The notes under the pieces are model-generated. The model did no database searches. It saw only the letters and a program-made list of their open reading frames with translations, and was not told the DNA's origin. Of a stretch of DNA of 64,000 nucleotides, positions 1 through 8,797 are shown in pieces. Position 1 is the first letter of the stretch; each line of letters starts with the position of its first letter. Source of the DNA: DATKNA01 sp963755755 (GTDB lineage: Bacteria > Actinomycetota > Actinomycetes > Actinomycetales > Kineosporiaceae); NCBI GenBank assembly GCA_963755755.1, contig CAVWLJ010000008.1:131493-195492 (forward strand). Direction: 5' to 3'. Position numbers and translations under genes: made by a program.

Positions 1-1
1 C

Positions 2-796
2 GGTCGCGCCGCGTTCTACCTCTGCGACGAGCAGGCCGGCTGGAGCCCGGACCTGGCCGACGTCGAGCGCCGGATCACCGACCGCACGAAGGCGCTCGTC
101 GTCATCAACCCGAACAACCCCACAGGTGCGGTCTACGACCGGGAGGTCCTCGAGGGGCTGGTGGAGATCGCGCGGCGGCACCGGCTGTTGATCCTCTCGG
201 ACGAGATCTACGACAAGATCCTCTACGACGGCGCCCAGCACGTGAGCACCGCCTCGCTCGCGCCCGACGTGCTGTGCCTGACCTTCAACGGTCTCTCCAA
301 GGCCTACCTCGCCGCGGGCTTCCGCTCCGGCTGGATGGTCGTCTCGGGACCGCGCGCCCACGCCGGCAGCTACCTCGAGGGGCTGGACCTGCTCGCGAAC
401 ATGCGGCTGTGCCCGAACGTGCTGGGGCAGTACGCCGTGCAGGCGGCGCTCGGCGGTCGCCGGCACATCGACGACCTGACCCTCCCCGGCGGCCGGCTGC
501 GCGAGCAACGGGACCTCGCGTACGACATGGTCACCGCCATCCCGGGCGTCAGCTGCGTGAAGCCGCGCGGGGCGCTCTACCTGTTCCCCCGGCTCGACCC
601 GGCCGTCTATCCGGTGTCGGACGACCGGCAGCTCATCCTCGACCTCCTCGAGCAGGAGAAGGTCCTCCTCGTGCAGGGCACCGGCTTCAACTGGCCGCGG
701 CCGGACCATCTGCGGATCGTGACGCTGCCGGACGTCCGGACCCTCGCGACCGCGATCGAACGGCTCGACCGGTTCCTCGCCGACGTTCGGGGTTGA
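2..796 (+). CDS. PLP-dependent aminotransferase, class I fold (5'-truncated by window edge)
   Basis: This is the C-terminal two thirds of a fold-type I aminotransferase resembling the AlaA/AlaT alanine transaminases, which interconvert pyruvate plus glutamate and alanine plus 2-oxoglutarate in the cytoplasm. The frame is open from base 2, so the start lies outside the window. Visible family signatures are NPNNPTGAVY (substrate and cofactor loop), SDEIYDKILYDG, and the Schiff-base region NGLSKAYLAAGFRSGW, whose Lys should bind pyridoxal phosphate. The C-terminal small domain (GALYLFPRLDP, LRIVTLPD) is complete. The exact substrate cannot be read from the sequence; alanine is the best guess. 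Confidence 0.9.
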   Translation, partial: GRAAFYLCDEQAGWSPDLADVERRITDRTKALVVINPNNPTGAVYDREVLEGLVEIARRHRLLILSDEIYDKILYDGAQHVSTASLAPDVLCLTFNGLSKAYLAAGFRSGWMVVSGPRAHAGSYLEGLDLLANMRLCPNVLGQYAVQAALGGRRHIDDLTLPGGRLREQRDLAYDMVTAIPGVSCVKPRGALYLFPRLDPAVYPVSDDRQLILDLLEQEKVLLVQGTGFNWPRPDHLRIVTLPDVRTLATAIERLDRFLADVRG

Positions 797-909
797 TCAG
801 CCCTCGAGCACCTCGCCCACGCAACGCGTCCCGCGGAGTACTCCCGGTAACTGGCGGCATGCTCGGGACCGGGAGAACTGCGAAAGAACCTCGATTCGGA
901 GCGTGAGAG

Positions 910-1557
910 ATGCGTCGGATGCGGGCCCTGGGCGTCGCTCTTGTCCTTGCGACCGCCGCCCTGTTCGCCGGGCCGGCACACGCGCAGTCGGCGGTCGATG
1001 GGTCGACGACCGCCATCACCGGCATCGAAACCAGGTGGGCATCTCGCTCCACCGCGCCAGCGGCACCGCGAAGGACGGCGTCTGGGTGGGGCGGTTCTCG
1101 TGGGCGCTACGCAGGCGGGCTTCTGGCACCCGAGCCAGATTCAGGCGGGCGACCTCGTCGTCGAGGATGGCTCCATCACGTCGCTGGTGCTGGTTCCCGA
1201 ACCGTGGCGCCAGGTGACGCTGAACGTGCGAGGAACGGACTGGCCGTACCTCTGGATGGGACGCGCGTGCGCGTGCGGCCGGGTGTGGACGTCGTTCACG
1301 GGGGTGCGTACCTCGTTTCCTCACGTACTCCCATCCCGGCCGCCCGGGTGGAGATCCTTCACGGGTGTCCTTGGACCAACCGCCCCCTCCGCCTCACCGT
1401 CGTCCGCACGGATGCCGCGGGCCGGTACGCGTTCGCGATGACGTCCACCCAGACCATCGCGGACCAGGCATGCGCGGCGCTGGTGGTCTACCCCAGCGAT
1501 GAACTGTTCTCCATGGTTGCCGTCACCAACCTGCGATGGCTGACGCCGCTCCGCTGA
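910..1557 (+). pseudogene. Secreted protein with signal peptide, frameshifted three times
   Basis: The ATG follows a purine-rich stretch (GCGTGAGAG). The N-terminus MRRMRALGVALVLATAALF ending in AHA-Q is a clean Sec signal peptide, so the product was exported. Protein-like sequence then continues in three successive frames: VGISLHRASGTAKDGVWVG near 1035, VGATQAGFWHPSQIQAGDL near 1105, and TRVRVRPGVDVVHGGAY from about 1260 to the stop. Each switch fits loss of one base. The family is not recognised; the tail resembles an Ig-like or carboxypeptidase-regulatory fold (inference). It is either a pseudogene or a gene hit by sequencing errors. Confidence 0.55.
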
Positions 1558-1587
1558 CAGGTGCCGTGCTTCGCCTGTACAGACGAG

Positions 1588-1622
1588 CAGCGGCCGGTCC
1601 CGATGATGGGGACCGGCCGCTG
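1588..1622. terminator. Strong hairpin between tRNA-Ala and the secreted-protein gene
   Basis: A perfect 14-bp stem (arms 1588-1601 and 1609-1622, 7-nt loop) sits just past the 3' end of the minus-strand tRNA and just past the stop of the plus-strand gene, so it can act as a bidirectional terminator. No T-tract follows, as is common in GC-rich actinobacteria. Confidence 0.6.
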
Positions 1623-1629
1623 ACCTGGG

Positions 1630-1703
1630 TGGAGCTGAGGGGATTTGAACCCCTGACCCCCTCGATGCGAACGAGGTGCGCTACCGGACTGCGCTACAGC
1701 CCC
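1630..1703 (-). tRNA. tRNA-Ala (anticodon CGC)
   Basis: The cloverleaf folds completely. The 7-bp acceptor stem has G3:U70, the alanine identity pair. The D-arm is GCGC/GCGC. The anticodon stem CCTCG/CGAGG encloses loop TTCGCAT, giving anticodon CGC for codon GCG. The T-arm AGGGG TTCAAAT CCCCT is canonical. The discriminator is A73 and CCA is not encoded. Confidence 0.95.
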
Positions 1704-1766
1704 AAGGCCTGGACAGGCTAGCACCACCGTCGCGGCGGCCTCGACCTCGATCCGGCCGACATGCGC

Positions 1767-2591
1767 TCAGCCGTTCACGGCCCGGCGCCGCTCGAGCACG
1801 CTGTCGAGGTCGACCTCCGCGGGCTCCTCGAACACCCAGGGCCCGGTCACCGGCGCGACGACCGAGGCTGCCGGAGCCTGCGGCTCGGCCGGGACCGCGA
1901 GCGGAGCCGGCTCCGGCCGCGGTGCCATCGGCTTGAGCGTGTAGGTCGGGGGCGGCACGGGCACCGGCGTCCAGGTCCCCGGCTCCTGCTCCCCCTCCGC
2001 CACCACCGGGGCGGCCGGCTCGGCACGCACGGGTTCCGGGACGGCGGGAGCGGCGGCCATCGGCGCCGGTTCGCTGACGGGGGCGGGGACGGTTCGAGGA
2101 GCAGGGCGCGCGGCGGGGCGTGCCGTCGTTCCGGTCCGGCGTTCGCGCTCGCGCTGCGCGACCACCCGGAGCGCCACGACGTCCGCGAGGAGCAGCGCGA
2201 CGGTGAGCACGGCGACCAGGCTCGGGAGGATGCCGACCAGGGCACCCGCGGTGGAGAGCACGGTCACCGCGAGGAGGGTGAGCAGGACCGTCCGCCGCCG
2301 GCGGGCGGCGGTGGAAGTCGGGGACACCGGCTCCGGGGCCTCCACCGCGTCCGGTGCGTCCGGCGCGGGCGATGCCGGGGCCGCCGCGCGCGTGATCAAA
2401 GGTGCGGTGGAGGGGCCGAGGCGCCGCTCCCGGCGCCGGCGCTGCAGCACCCGAAGGGCCCGGGAGTGCCGGTCCTGGGTCCGGGAGGCGCCCAGGGCGT
2501 CCCGTCGCCGGATCCACTGCGGCAGGAGATAGGCAGCCCAGAGGCCCACGATGGCGACGAAGACGAGCGAGGTGGGCTGCACAAGCACCAA
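1767..2591 (-). CDS. sepX: Divisome protein SepX/GlpR (membrane receptor of Glp)
   Basis: This 274-residue membrane protein has the conserved opening LVFVAIVGLWAAYLLPQWIR followed by a basic segment (RRRDALGASRTQDRHSR). A hydrophobic pair spans residues about 99-145 (LLTLLAVTVLSTAGALVGIL and the next stretch). The second half is Pro/Ala-rich and probably disordered. In Corynebacterium GlpR binds the MoeA-like protein Glp and links it to Wag31/FtsZ-based growth, and in Streptomyces SepX stabilises the divisome (family knowledge). It lies at the end of the galU-glp-moaC-moaB-rimJ array, the expected location. The function is assigned from the N-terminal signature and synteny, not from an alignment. 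Confidence 0.85.
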   Translation of the reverse strand: MVLVQPTSLVFVAIVGLWAAYLLPQWIRRRDALGASRTQDRHSRALRVLQRRRRERRLGPSTAPLITRAAAPASPAPDAPDAVEAPEPVSPTSTAARRRRTVLLTLLAVTVLSTAGALVGILPSLVAVLTVALLLADVVALRVVAQRERERRTGTTARPAARPAPRTVPAPVSEPAPMAAAPAVPEPVRAEPAAPVVAEGEQEPGTWTPVPVPPPTYTLKPMAPRPEPAPLAVPAEPQAPAASVVAPVTGPWVFEEPAEVDLDSVLERRRAVNG

Positions 2592-2667
2592 CGGTAGGAG
2601 CGTGGGGCCTCCGCATCACGCACCGTCAGCCGCGTGTCTCTCCTGAACGCTACCGATACTGGTGTGA

Positions 2668-3309
2668 CTAGTGTGAACGCTCTGCGTCGCGATCGGCCTG
2701 CAGCTGCCGCCAGCGGGACAACAGTCCGCCAGGGACGTCCTCGACCGTGAGCGCGAAGCTCGCGTGATCCCGCCACGCTCCGTCGATGTGGAGGTAGCGC
2801 GGCCGCAGACCCTCCGGCCTGAAGCCCAGCTTGTGCGCCACCCGGAGGCTCGCCGCGTTCTCCGGCCGGATGTTGATCTCGATCCGGTGCAGGCCGACGG
2901 TGAAGAAGCAGTGGTCGACGGTCAGCGCGAGCGCGGTCGGGATCACGCCCCGGCCGGCGACCCGGCGGTCCACCCAGTACCCCGCGTGCGCCGACCGCAG
3001 CGACCCCCAGGCGATGCCCGAGACCGTGAGCTGGCCGACGAGGTCGCCGCGGTAGGTCACCGCCAGCGGGAGCATCCGGCCCGACCGCGCCTCGCGGTTG
3101 AAACTGCGCACCATCTGCCCGAACGTGGGCGGCGGCCCGGCGTCGGCGTCCGGGTGCGTCGCCTCCCACGGGGTCAGCCAGGAGACATTCGCGGAGCGGA
3201 CCGCGCGCCAGACCTGCGCGTCCGAGCGACGCAACGGCCGGAGTTCGACGTCCCCCTCGTGCAGGACGACGGGCCAGACCCACGCACCGTGGTCGACGAG
3301 CCCTCGCAT
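2668..3309 (-). CDS. RimJ/RimL-type GNAT N-acetyltransferase
   Basis: The 213-residue single-domain acetyltransferase transfers acetyl from acetyl-CoA to an amine, in this subfamily typically a protein N-terminus. The family pattern is clear: LRPLRRSDAQVWRAVRSAN near the N-terminus, GYWVDRRVAGRGVIPTALAL as the acetyl-CoA binding loop, and HRIEINIRPENAASLRVAHK followed by LGF in the last third. The start is supported by GGAAGGA seven bases upstream. It sits between sepX and moaB, the place of mycobacterial rimJ (Rv0995). The target protein is unknown. Confidence 0.85.
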   Translation of the reverse strand: MRGLVDHGAWVWPVVLHEGDVELRPLRRSDAQVWRAVRSANVSWLTPWEATHPDADAGPPPTFGQMVRSFNREARSGRMLPLAVTYRGDLVGQLTVSGIAWGSLRSAHAGYWVDRRVAGRGVIPTALALTVDHCFFTVGLHRIEINIRPENAASLRVAHKLGFRPEGLRPRYLHIDGAWRDHASFALTVEDVPGGLLSRWRQLQADRDAERSH

Positions 3310-3398
3310 GTCGGCATCCTTCCACCGCGGGAGGGCGGTGGCGCCCCCGTGGCGGCGGTCGGGTCAGCCGTCAGCGGCGAGCGATCGGGAGCGGTCGG

Positions 3399-3896
3399 TC
3401 AGACGCCGCCGCCGGGGCGGTGGTCCTCGCCGCGCACCTGGTCCACCGCGTGCGGCAGGACGTCGCGCAGCACGGTGATCCCGTCGCGGCAGCCGCCCGG
3501 CGAGCCCGGCAGGTTGACGATCAGTGTCCGGCCGGCGAGCCCCGCGATGCCCCGCGAGAGCGCCGCGGTCGGCACCCCGTGCGCGACCCCGTACGCCCGG
3601 ATCGCCTCGACGAGGCCGGGCACGGGGCGGTCGACCACGCGCAGGGTGGCCTCCGGGGTGAGGTCGGTCGGCGAGAGCCCCGTCCCGCCGGTGGTGAGGA
3701 CGACGTCGTACCCGTCGTCCACGGCGGCACGCAGCGCCGCCTCGACGGGCTCCCCATCGGGAACCACGACGGGCCCCTCCACCGTGAACCCCATCGACCG
3801 CAGACCCTCGACGAGGATCGGCCCGCCCCGGTCGTCGTAGACACCCGCGGCCGCCCGGTTCGAGGCGGTGACGACGAGGCCGCGGAAGTCACGCAC
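3399..3896 (-). CDS. moaB: MoaB/Mog-family molybdopterin protein
   Basis: This 165-residue protein belongs to the MoaB/MogA fold, which adenylylates molybdopterin ahead of metal insertion. Diagnostic motifs are LTTGGTGLSPTDLTPEAT in the middle and IVNLPGSPGGCRDGITVL near the end. Its start overlaps the end of moaC by 8 bp, so the two are probably translated together. Size and motifs fit a single-domain enzyme rather than a fusion with MoeA. Which step it performs (true adenylyltransferase or a regulatory paralog) cannot be decided here. Confidence 0.9.
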   Translation of the reverse strand: MRDFRGLVVTASNRAAAGVYDDRGGPILVEGLRSMGFTVEGPVVVPDGEPVEAALRAAVDDGYDVVLTTGGTGLSPTDLTPEATLRVVDRPVPGLVEAIRAYGVAHGVPTAALSRGIAGLAGRTLIVNLPGSPGGCRDGITVLRDVLPHAVDQVRGEDHRPGGGV

Positions 3897-4317
3897 GCCG
3901 CCAGTCCCCCGATCGTCCGCCGCTCTTGGCCGTGACCCGGATGTCGGTGATCGTCGTCCGCTTGTCGACGGCCTTGACCATGTCCACGAGGGTCAGCGCC
4001 GCGACCGTGACGCAGGTGAGCGCCTCCATCTCGACGCCGGTCCGGTCGGCGGTCCGCACCGTCGCGGTGATGTCGACGCCGTCGTCGGCCACCGACAACG
4101 AGACCGTCACGGCGTGCACGGCCACCGGATGCGCGAGCGGGACGAGGTCCGGCGTCCGCTTCGCCGCCTGGATGCCGGCCACCCGCGCGACGGCGAGGGC
4201 GTCGCCCTTGGGGACGCCGTCCCCGCGCAGCAGCTCGATCACGGCGGCCGAGCACAGCACGCGGCCGGCCGCGGACGCCTCCCGCACCGTCACCGCCTTC
4301 GCCGAGACGTCGACCAT
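3889..4317 (-). CDS. moaC: Cyclic pyranopterin monophosphate synthase MoaC
   Basis: MoaC converts the MoaA product, 3',8-cyclo-7,8-dihydro-GTP, into cyclic pyranopterin monophosphate in molybdenum cofactor synthesis. The sequence shows MVDVSAKAVTVREA, GIQAAKRTPDLVPLAHP, VEMEALTCVTVAALTLVDM and a closing TAKSGGRSG, all typical. Only ATG 4317 is available as start. The usual family N-terminus (roughly LTH-x-DE-x-G-x-A-H) is nevertheless encoded in the 30 bases just upstream, in the same frame and directly after the TGA of glp. The annotated protein therefore lacks about 12-15 residues normally present (see findings). Confidence 0.93.
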   Translation of the reverse strand: MVDVSAKAVTVREASAAGRVLCSAAVIELLRGDGVPKGDALAVARVAGIQAAKRTPDLVPLAHPVAVHAVTVSLSVADDGVDITATVRTADRTGVEMEALTCVTVAALTLVDMVKAVDKRTTITDIRVTAKSGGRSGDWRRA

Positions 4318-4347
4318 GTGGGCCTGGCCACGCTCGTCGACGTGCGG

Positions 4348-5577
4348 TCAGTCGCTCGGCCACGACGCCTCCGAGAGCAGCAAGCACGCCAGCTCGTCGC
4401 CGACGCCGACCGCGCCGACGCCCTCCGGCACGACGGCGAGGCACGTCGCGGCCGCGAGATCGGCGACGAGGTGCGAGCCCTGCGCGCCGACCGGTCGCAC
4501 CCCGGGGCGGCCTCCGGCCACCGCCGGCTCGAGCACGGCGCGGGCGAACTGCCGCCGGTGCTCCGGCGAGCGCCACTGCTCGGCGGCCACCGCGATCACC
4601 GCGGGCGCGGACGACGGGTCGCTCACTCCGGCCAGCGCTCGCAGCACCGGTCGCACGAACACCTCGAACGAGACCATGGAGCTCACCGGGTTGCCCGGCA
4701 GCGTGAAGATCGGCACGCCGTCGACGGTGCCGAAACCCTGCGGCATCCCCGGCTGCATGGCCACCTTCTCGAACCGCACCGTGCCGACCTCGGTGAGCAC
4801 CTCCTTCACCGTGTCGTACACGCCGGCGCTGACGCCGCCGCTGGTCAGCACGAGATCCGCGTCGCGCGCCGCGTCGCGCAGCAGCCGCCGGACGGCGTCC
4901 GCCTCGTCCGGCACGATCCCGAGGTAGGTCGCCGTCGCCCCGAGCGCCTCGGCCGCCGCGACCAGCCCGTACCCGTTGGAGTCGTGGATCTGCCCCGGCG
5001 CGAGCGGCTCGCCCGGCGGCACGAGCTCGCTGCCGCTGGAGAACACGACGACGCGGGGCGCGCGGTGCACCGGCACGTCGGCGCAGCCGACGGCGGCGAG
5101 CAGCGCGACGTGCCGCGCGGTGAGGACCGTTCCGGTGGTGGCCACGATCTCGCCGACGGAGACGTCCTCGCCGGCCCGCCGCACGTGCGCCCCGGGGTCC
5201 GGCGCGCGCTCGACGCGCACCGTCGTCCCGTCCGCCCAGCCGCCGGTCCACTCGACCGGCACCACGGCGTCCGCCCCGTGCGGCAGCGGAGCGCCGGTCA
5301 TGATCCGCAGCGCGCTGCCCTCGGCCAGCGGGCCCGGCAGGCCGCCGCCCGCCGCACTCTCCCCGCTGACGGGCAGGACGAGCGGGACGCCGGGGACGTC
5401 GGCGGCGCGGACGGCGAAGCCGTCCATGGAGGAGTTGTCGAAGCCGGGAAGGGCGATCGGCGACGCGACATCCGCGCCGAGCACGCGACCGCGGGCCCGG
5501 GCGACGGGCACCGTCTCGACCGGCAACGGCGCGACCGCGGCGAGGCAGTCCGCGAGGTGCCGATCGACCGAGATCAT
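4348..5577 (-). CDS. glp: MoeA-like (gephyrin-like) protein Glp
   Basis: This 409-residue protein has full MoeA architecture: N-terminal domain (VPVARARGRVLGADVASPI, LPGFDNSSMDGFAVRA), the MPT-binding domain with DSNGYGLVAA and LTSGGVSAGVYDTVKEVL, LPGNPVSSMVSFEVFVRP, and a C-terminal beta domain. MoeA enzymes insert molybdate into adenylated molybdopterin. The copy next to galU and paired with sepX/glpR in actinobacteria is Glp, a divisome protein that binds FtsZ and GlpR. Synteny favours that role here, while moaC and moaB immediately downstream keep a cofactor role possible. It overlaps galU by 4 bp (ATGA), so the genes are co-transcribed. Confidence 0.85.
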   Translation of the reverse strand: MISVDRHLADCLAAVAPLPVETVPVARARGRVLGADVASPIALPGFDNSSMDGFAVRAADVPGVPLVLPVSGESAAGGGLPGPLAEGSALRIMTGAPLPHGADAVVPVEWTGGWADGTTVRVERAPDPGAHVRRAGEDVSVGEIVATTGTVLTARHVALLAAVGCADVPVHRAPRVVVFSSGSELVPPGEPLAPGQIHDSNGYGLVAAAEALGATATYLGIVPDEADAVRRLLRDAARDADLVLTSGGVSAGVYDTVKEVLTEVGTVRFEKVAMQPGMPQGFGTVDGVPIFTLPGNPVSSMVSFEVFVRPVLRALAGVSDPSSAPAVIAVAAEQWRSPEHRRQFARAVLEPAVAGGRPGVRPVGAQGSHLVADLAAATCLAVVPEGVGAVGVGDELACLLLSEASWPSD

Positions 5578-6521
5578 GACGGGTCGGAGCCCATGGCGGC
5601 GACGTAGCCGCGGAGCCAGCCGCGAAAGTCCGGGCCGAGGTCGGCCCGCTCGCTGGCGAGCTGGACGACGGCCTTGAGGTAGTCGAGCCGGTCGCCGGTG
5701 TCGTACCGGCGGCCGCGGAAGATCACGCCGTAGACCCCGCCGCCCTCGCCGTGCTCCTGCGCGATGGACTGCAGGGCATCCGTGATCTGGATCTCGCCGC
5801 CCCGCCCGGGGTCGGTCTTCCGGAGCACCTCGAAGATCCGCGGGTGAAGCACGTAGCGGCCGATGACGGCGAGGTTGCTGGGCGCGTCCGCCGGGTCCGG
5901 CTTCTCGACCATGCCGGTGACGCGGACGACGTCCTCCTCGCCGGTCTCCTCGACGGCGGCGCAGCCGTAGAGGTGCACCTGATCGGGCGGCACCTCCAGA
6001 AGCGCCACCACATTGGCCCGGGTCCGGCGCTGGACGCCGATCATGCGGACCAGCAGCGGGTCGCGCTCGTCGATGAGGTCGTCGCCGAGCAGGACGGCGA
6101 ACGGCTGGTCGCCGACGTGCTTGTCGGCGCAGAGCACCGCGTGACCGAGGCCGCGGGGATCGCCCTGCCGGGTGTAGTGCATGTCCGCGAGCACGTTCGA
6201 CTTCTGCACCCGCGCCAGCCGCGAGGCGTCCCCCTTGGCCTGCAGGGTCTCCTCGAGCTCCCAGGCGCGGTCGAAGTGGTCCTCGAGGGAGCGCTTGTTG
6301 CGGCCGGTGATGACGAGGACGTCGGAGAGCCCGGCGGCCACGGCCTCCTCGACCACGTACTGGATGGCCGGCTTGTCGACGACCGGCAGCATCTCCTTCG
6401 GCGTCGCCTTCGTCGCCGGCAGGAAGCGGGTCCCGAGGCCGGCGGCGGGGATGACCGCCTTGGTGACGACCGGTCCGAGCGAGCGCTCGGTCGAGGTGTG
6501 CTCCTGCAGCAGGTCCGTCAT
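5574..6521 (-). CDS. galU: UTP-glucose-1-phosphate uridylyltransferase GalU
   Basis: GalU makes UDP-glucose from UTP and glucose-1-phosphate, feeding cell-wall glycans, glycolipids and trehalose. The 315-residue protein has the nucleotidyltransferase start KAVIPAAGLGTRFLPATKAT, then PKEMLPVVDKPAIQYVVEEA, FAVLLGDDLIDE, GMVEKPDPADAPSNLAVIGR and GGEIQITDALQ, all invariant family elements. It is first in a same-strand run with glp, moaC and moaB. About 20 residues precede the usual start and are weakly conserved, so a start slightly downstream is possible. Confidence 0.95.
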   Translation of the reverse strand: MTDLLQEHTSTERSLGPVVTKAVIPAAGLGTRFLPATKATPKEMLPVVDKPAIQYVVEEAVAAGLSDVLVITGRNKRSLEDHFDRAWELEETLQAKGDASRLARVQKSNVLADMHYTRQGDPRGLGHAVLCADKHVGDQPFAVLLGDDLIDERDPLLVRMIGVQRRTRANVVALLEVPPDQVHLYGCAAVEETGEEDVVRVTGMVEKPDPADAPSNLAVIGRYVLHPRIFEVLRKTDPGRGGEIQITDALQSIAQEHGEGGGVYGVIFRGRRYDTGDRLDYLKAVVQLASERADLGPDFRGWLRGYVAAMGSDPS

Positions 6522-6569
6522 GCCTCTCCCCTGTCCGTTACCGCTCGGACCATGTGTGACCCGGCGAGG

Positions 6570-8597
6570 CTATCCGGAACCTCCGGGCGGTGCGGCGGGA
6601 AGGTCCGCGACGAGTTCGGGTGGCTCCCCCGGCATCGGCTCCTGGCCGGGGAGGACGACCTCGGCGAGGCACCAGCGGTCACGCCCGGCCGCCTTCGCGA
6701 CGTACAGCGCGGAGTCCGCCGAGCGGAGGATCTCGCTCGCCGTGCGCCCGTGGTCCGGGAACGACGCTACCCCCGCGGAGACCGTCACGGGCTGGCTGAC
6801 CGACCCGACGGTGAACGGTTTCGCGCGCACGGCGGCGACGATGCGGGCGGTGACGGCGGCGGCGCCGTCGGAGCCGGTCTCGGGCAGCACGACGGCGAAC
6901 TCCTCGCCGCCGTAGCGGGCCACCGTGTCGACCTCGCGCAGGCAGTCCTGCAACCGGCGGGCGAACTCCCGCAGCACGCCGTCGCCGAAGGCGTGGCCGT
7001 GGCTGTCGTTGACGCCCTTGAAGTGGTCGAGGTCGAGCATGACGATCGAGAGCGGCCGGCTGAACCGGGTCGCGCGCTCGACCTCGCGGGCCAGCGTCGT
7101 CGAGAGGTGCCGGAAGTTGCCGGCCCCGGTCAGTGCGTCGGTGACGGAGAGCCGCCGGGTCTCCTCGTGCTCGAGCACGTTGCCCACCGCCACGCCCGCG
7201 GGCCCGGCGAGCGCCTCGACCGCCTCCCCGGCCGCGTCCTCGATCGGCGGGGCGCCCGGGGACCGGGTCAGCGCCAGCGCCCCGAGCACGGTGCTCCCGC
7301 TGCGCAGCAGCACGGCCAGCCCGGGCACGCGACCGCCCGTGCGGACGGGCGAGCCGTGCTCGACGGCGGCGCGGGCGAGGCGGGTGAGGCCCTCGACCGC
7401 GGCGGGGTTGGGCGCCAGACCCGTCCGCGTGCTGACGGCCCGCTCCTCGAGGCTGCGGGCGTCACCGAGGAACGCCGCGCCGCTCTCGGCGTCCACCGCG
7501 TCGCGGACGGCGTCCAGCACCGTCTGCAGCAGTCCGTCGAGATCGTGCGTCCGGGCGAGCGCCTGGCCGAGGCGTCCGGCGCTCTCGGTCACCGCCTCGC
7601 GGCCGGCCCGCAGCGCCTCGGCGTCCTCCTGGAGTCGCGCGCCCAGAGCGTCGACCGCGGCACCGAGGCGGGCGACCTCGTCCCCGGCGGCTGCGGGCAG
7701 GCCGGCGACGTCGCTGCGGGCGGCGAGGTCGCCCTGCCGCAGTCGCTCCGCGACCCCGGCGAGGCCCAGCAGCGGGCGGGTGAGGCGGCTCGCCACCACG
7801 AGCAGGAGGACGCCGCAGACCACGAGCGCGGCGATCACGACGAGGCCGAGGACGAGCGGCAGCGACGCCGGCGCCTCCGGCGTCCACACGGCGAGCCCGT
7901 ACGGGACGCCCGGACCGGCCGGCGCGACCCGGACGCGCTGCCCGGCGACGACGCCGTCGCGACCGAGGCTCGGTGGCACGGCACCGCCCGCGGCCGCTGC
8001 CGGCCGGCCCGCGGTGACGACGGCGAGGCCGGTGCCGAGCCCCAGCCGCCCACGCAGTTCGGCGAGTGCGGGCGCGTCGAGCGGCCCGACCGCGACGACG
8101 CGGGCCACCTCGGTGCCGCCGGCGTCCGTGACGGGCACCGACTCGACCTGGGCGGGGACGCCGGTGGGCGGCGCGTCCCCGCGCGAGCAGGAGGCGCGCA
8201 GCAGCGAGCCGAGGTCGGGGGCGAGGTCTGCACCCGGGTCTGCGGCGGTGCCGCTCGACGCGAGCACGCGATCGCCGACGACCACGAGCACCCGCTCACC
8301 CGGCACCTGGCCCTGCGCGGCGCCGTCCACCGCCGACCGTGCGCGGGCGTCGTCGAGGGGCGAGCCCGCGGCCAGCCCGGTGGAGAGGTCCAGGGCGGCG
8401 GCCCGGGCGGTGTCGCCCAGCGCGGAGCAGCGCTGCGCCAGATAGGCGGAGGTGACGGCGAGCGCCTGCCGGAGCGTCGTGGTCGCGGCGTCGGCACGCG
8501 CCCGGGGCACCAGGACGGCGACGACCAGGCCCGCGGCGACGACCGGACCGACGAGCACGCCGGCCAGCACGAGCGCGAGTCGTGCGCGCAGGGACAC
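6570..8597 (-). CDS. Membrane diguanylate cyclase with HAMP, GAF-like and GGDEF domains
   Basis: The GTG at 8597 is chosen as start because GGGAGG lies six bases upstream. An N-terminal anchor (LALVLAGVLVGPVVAAGLVV) is followed by an extracytoplasmic sensor of about 190 residues and a second membrane span (VIAALVVCGVLLLVVASRL). Next come a HAMP linker (TRPLLGLAGVAERLRQGDLA), a helical segment, a GAF-like region and a C-terminal GGDEF domain. The catalytic loop reads RYGGEEFAVVLPETG, an intact GGEEF, so the protein should make cyclic di-GMP from two GTP. No EAL domain is present. The sensed signal is unknown. It is divergent from the cyclo-ligase gene. Confidence 0.9.
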   Translation of the reverse strand: MSLRARLALVLAGVLVGPVVAAGLVVAVLVPRARADAATTTLRQALAVTSAYLAQRCSALGDTARAAALDLSTGLAAGSPLDDARARSAVDGAAQGQVPGERVLVVVGDRVLASSGTAADPGADLAPDLGSLLRASCSRGDAPPTGVPAQVESVPVTDAGGTEVARVVAVGPLDAPALAELRGRLGLGTGLAVVTAGRPAAAAGGAVPPSLGRDGVVAGQRVRVAPAGPGVPYGLAVWTPEAPASLPLVLGLVVIAALVVCGVLLLVVASRLTRPLLGLAGVAERLRQGDLAARSDVAGLPAAAGDEVARLGAAVDALGARLQEDAEALRAGREAVTESAGRLGQALARTHDLDGLLQTVLDAVRDAVDAESGAAFLGDARSLEERAVSTRTGLAPNPAAVEGLTRLARAAVEHGSPVRTGGRVPGLAVLLRSGSTVLGALALTRSPGAPPIEDAAGEAVEALAGPAGVAVGNVLEHEETRRLSVTDALTGAGNFRHLSTTLAREVERATRFSRPLSIVMLDLDHFKGVNDSHGHAFGDGVLREFARRLQDCLREVDTVARYGGEEFAVVLPETGSDGAAAVTARIVAAVRAKPFTVGSVSQPVTVSAGVASFPDHGRTASEILRSADSALYVAKAAGRDRWCLAEVVLPGQEPMPGEPPELVADLPAAPPGGSG

Positions 8598-8797
8598 CAG
8601 ACCTCCCGGACGGGTGGTCGACGACGGACATCGGGCCTTTCGCCCCGTCCCTCGGGGCTGCGATTCGTGGCACGATGTCCTGGTACGCCACCGGCGCTGA
8701 CGCCGTCGGCGGGTCGAACTCGGATCGTCGACATCTGTTGTGTTCAAGGATGAGCAACGAACGGTCGTCGACCGATGACGCTGCGTCAGGGGGTATC

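Noticed and set aside
5751..8753. Very long plus-strand open frame across galU and the GGDEF gene
   Set aside because: It is a GC-driven antisense shadow: the protein is His/Arg/Gly-rich without domains, while the minus strand encodes clear families.
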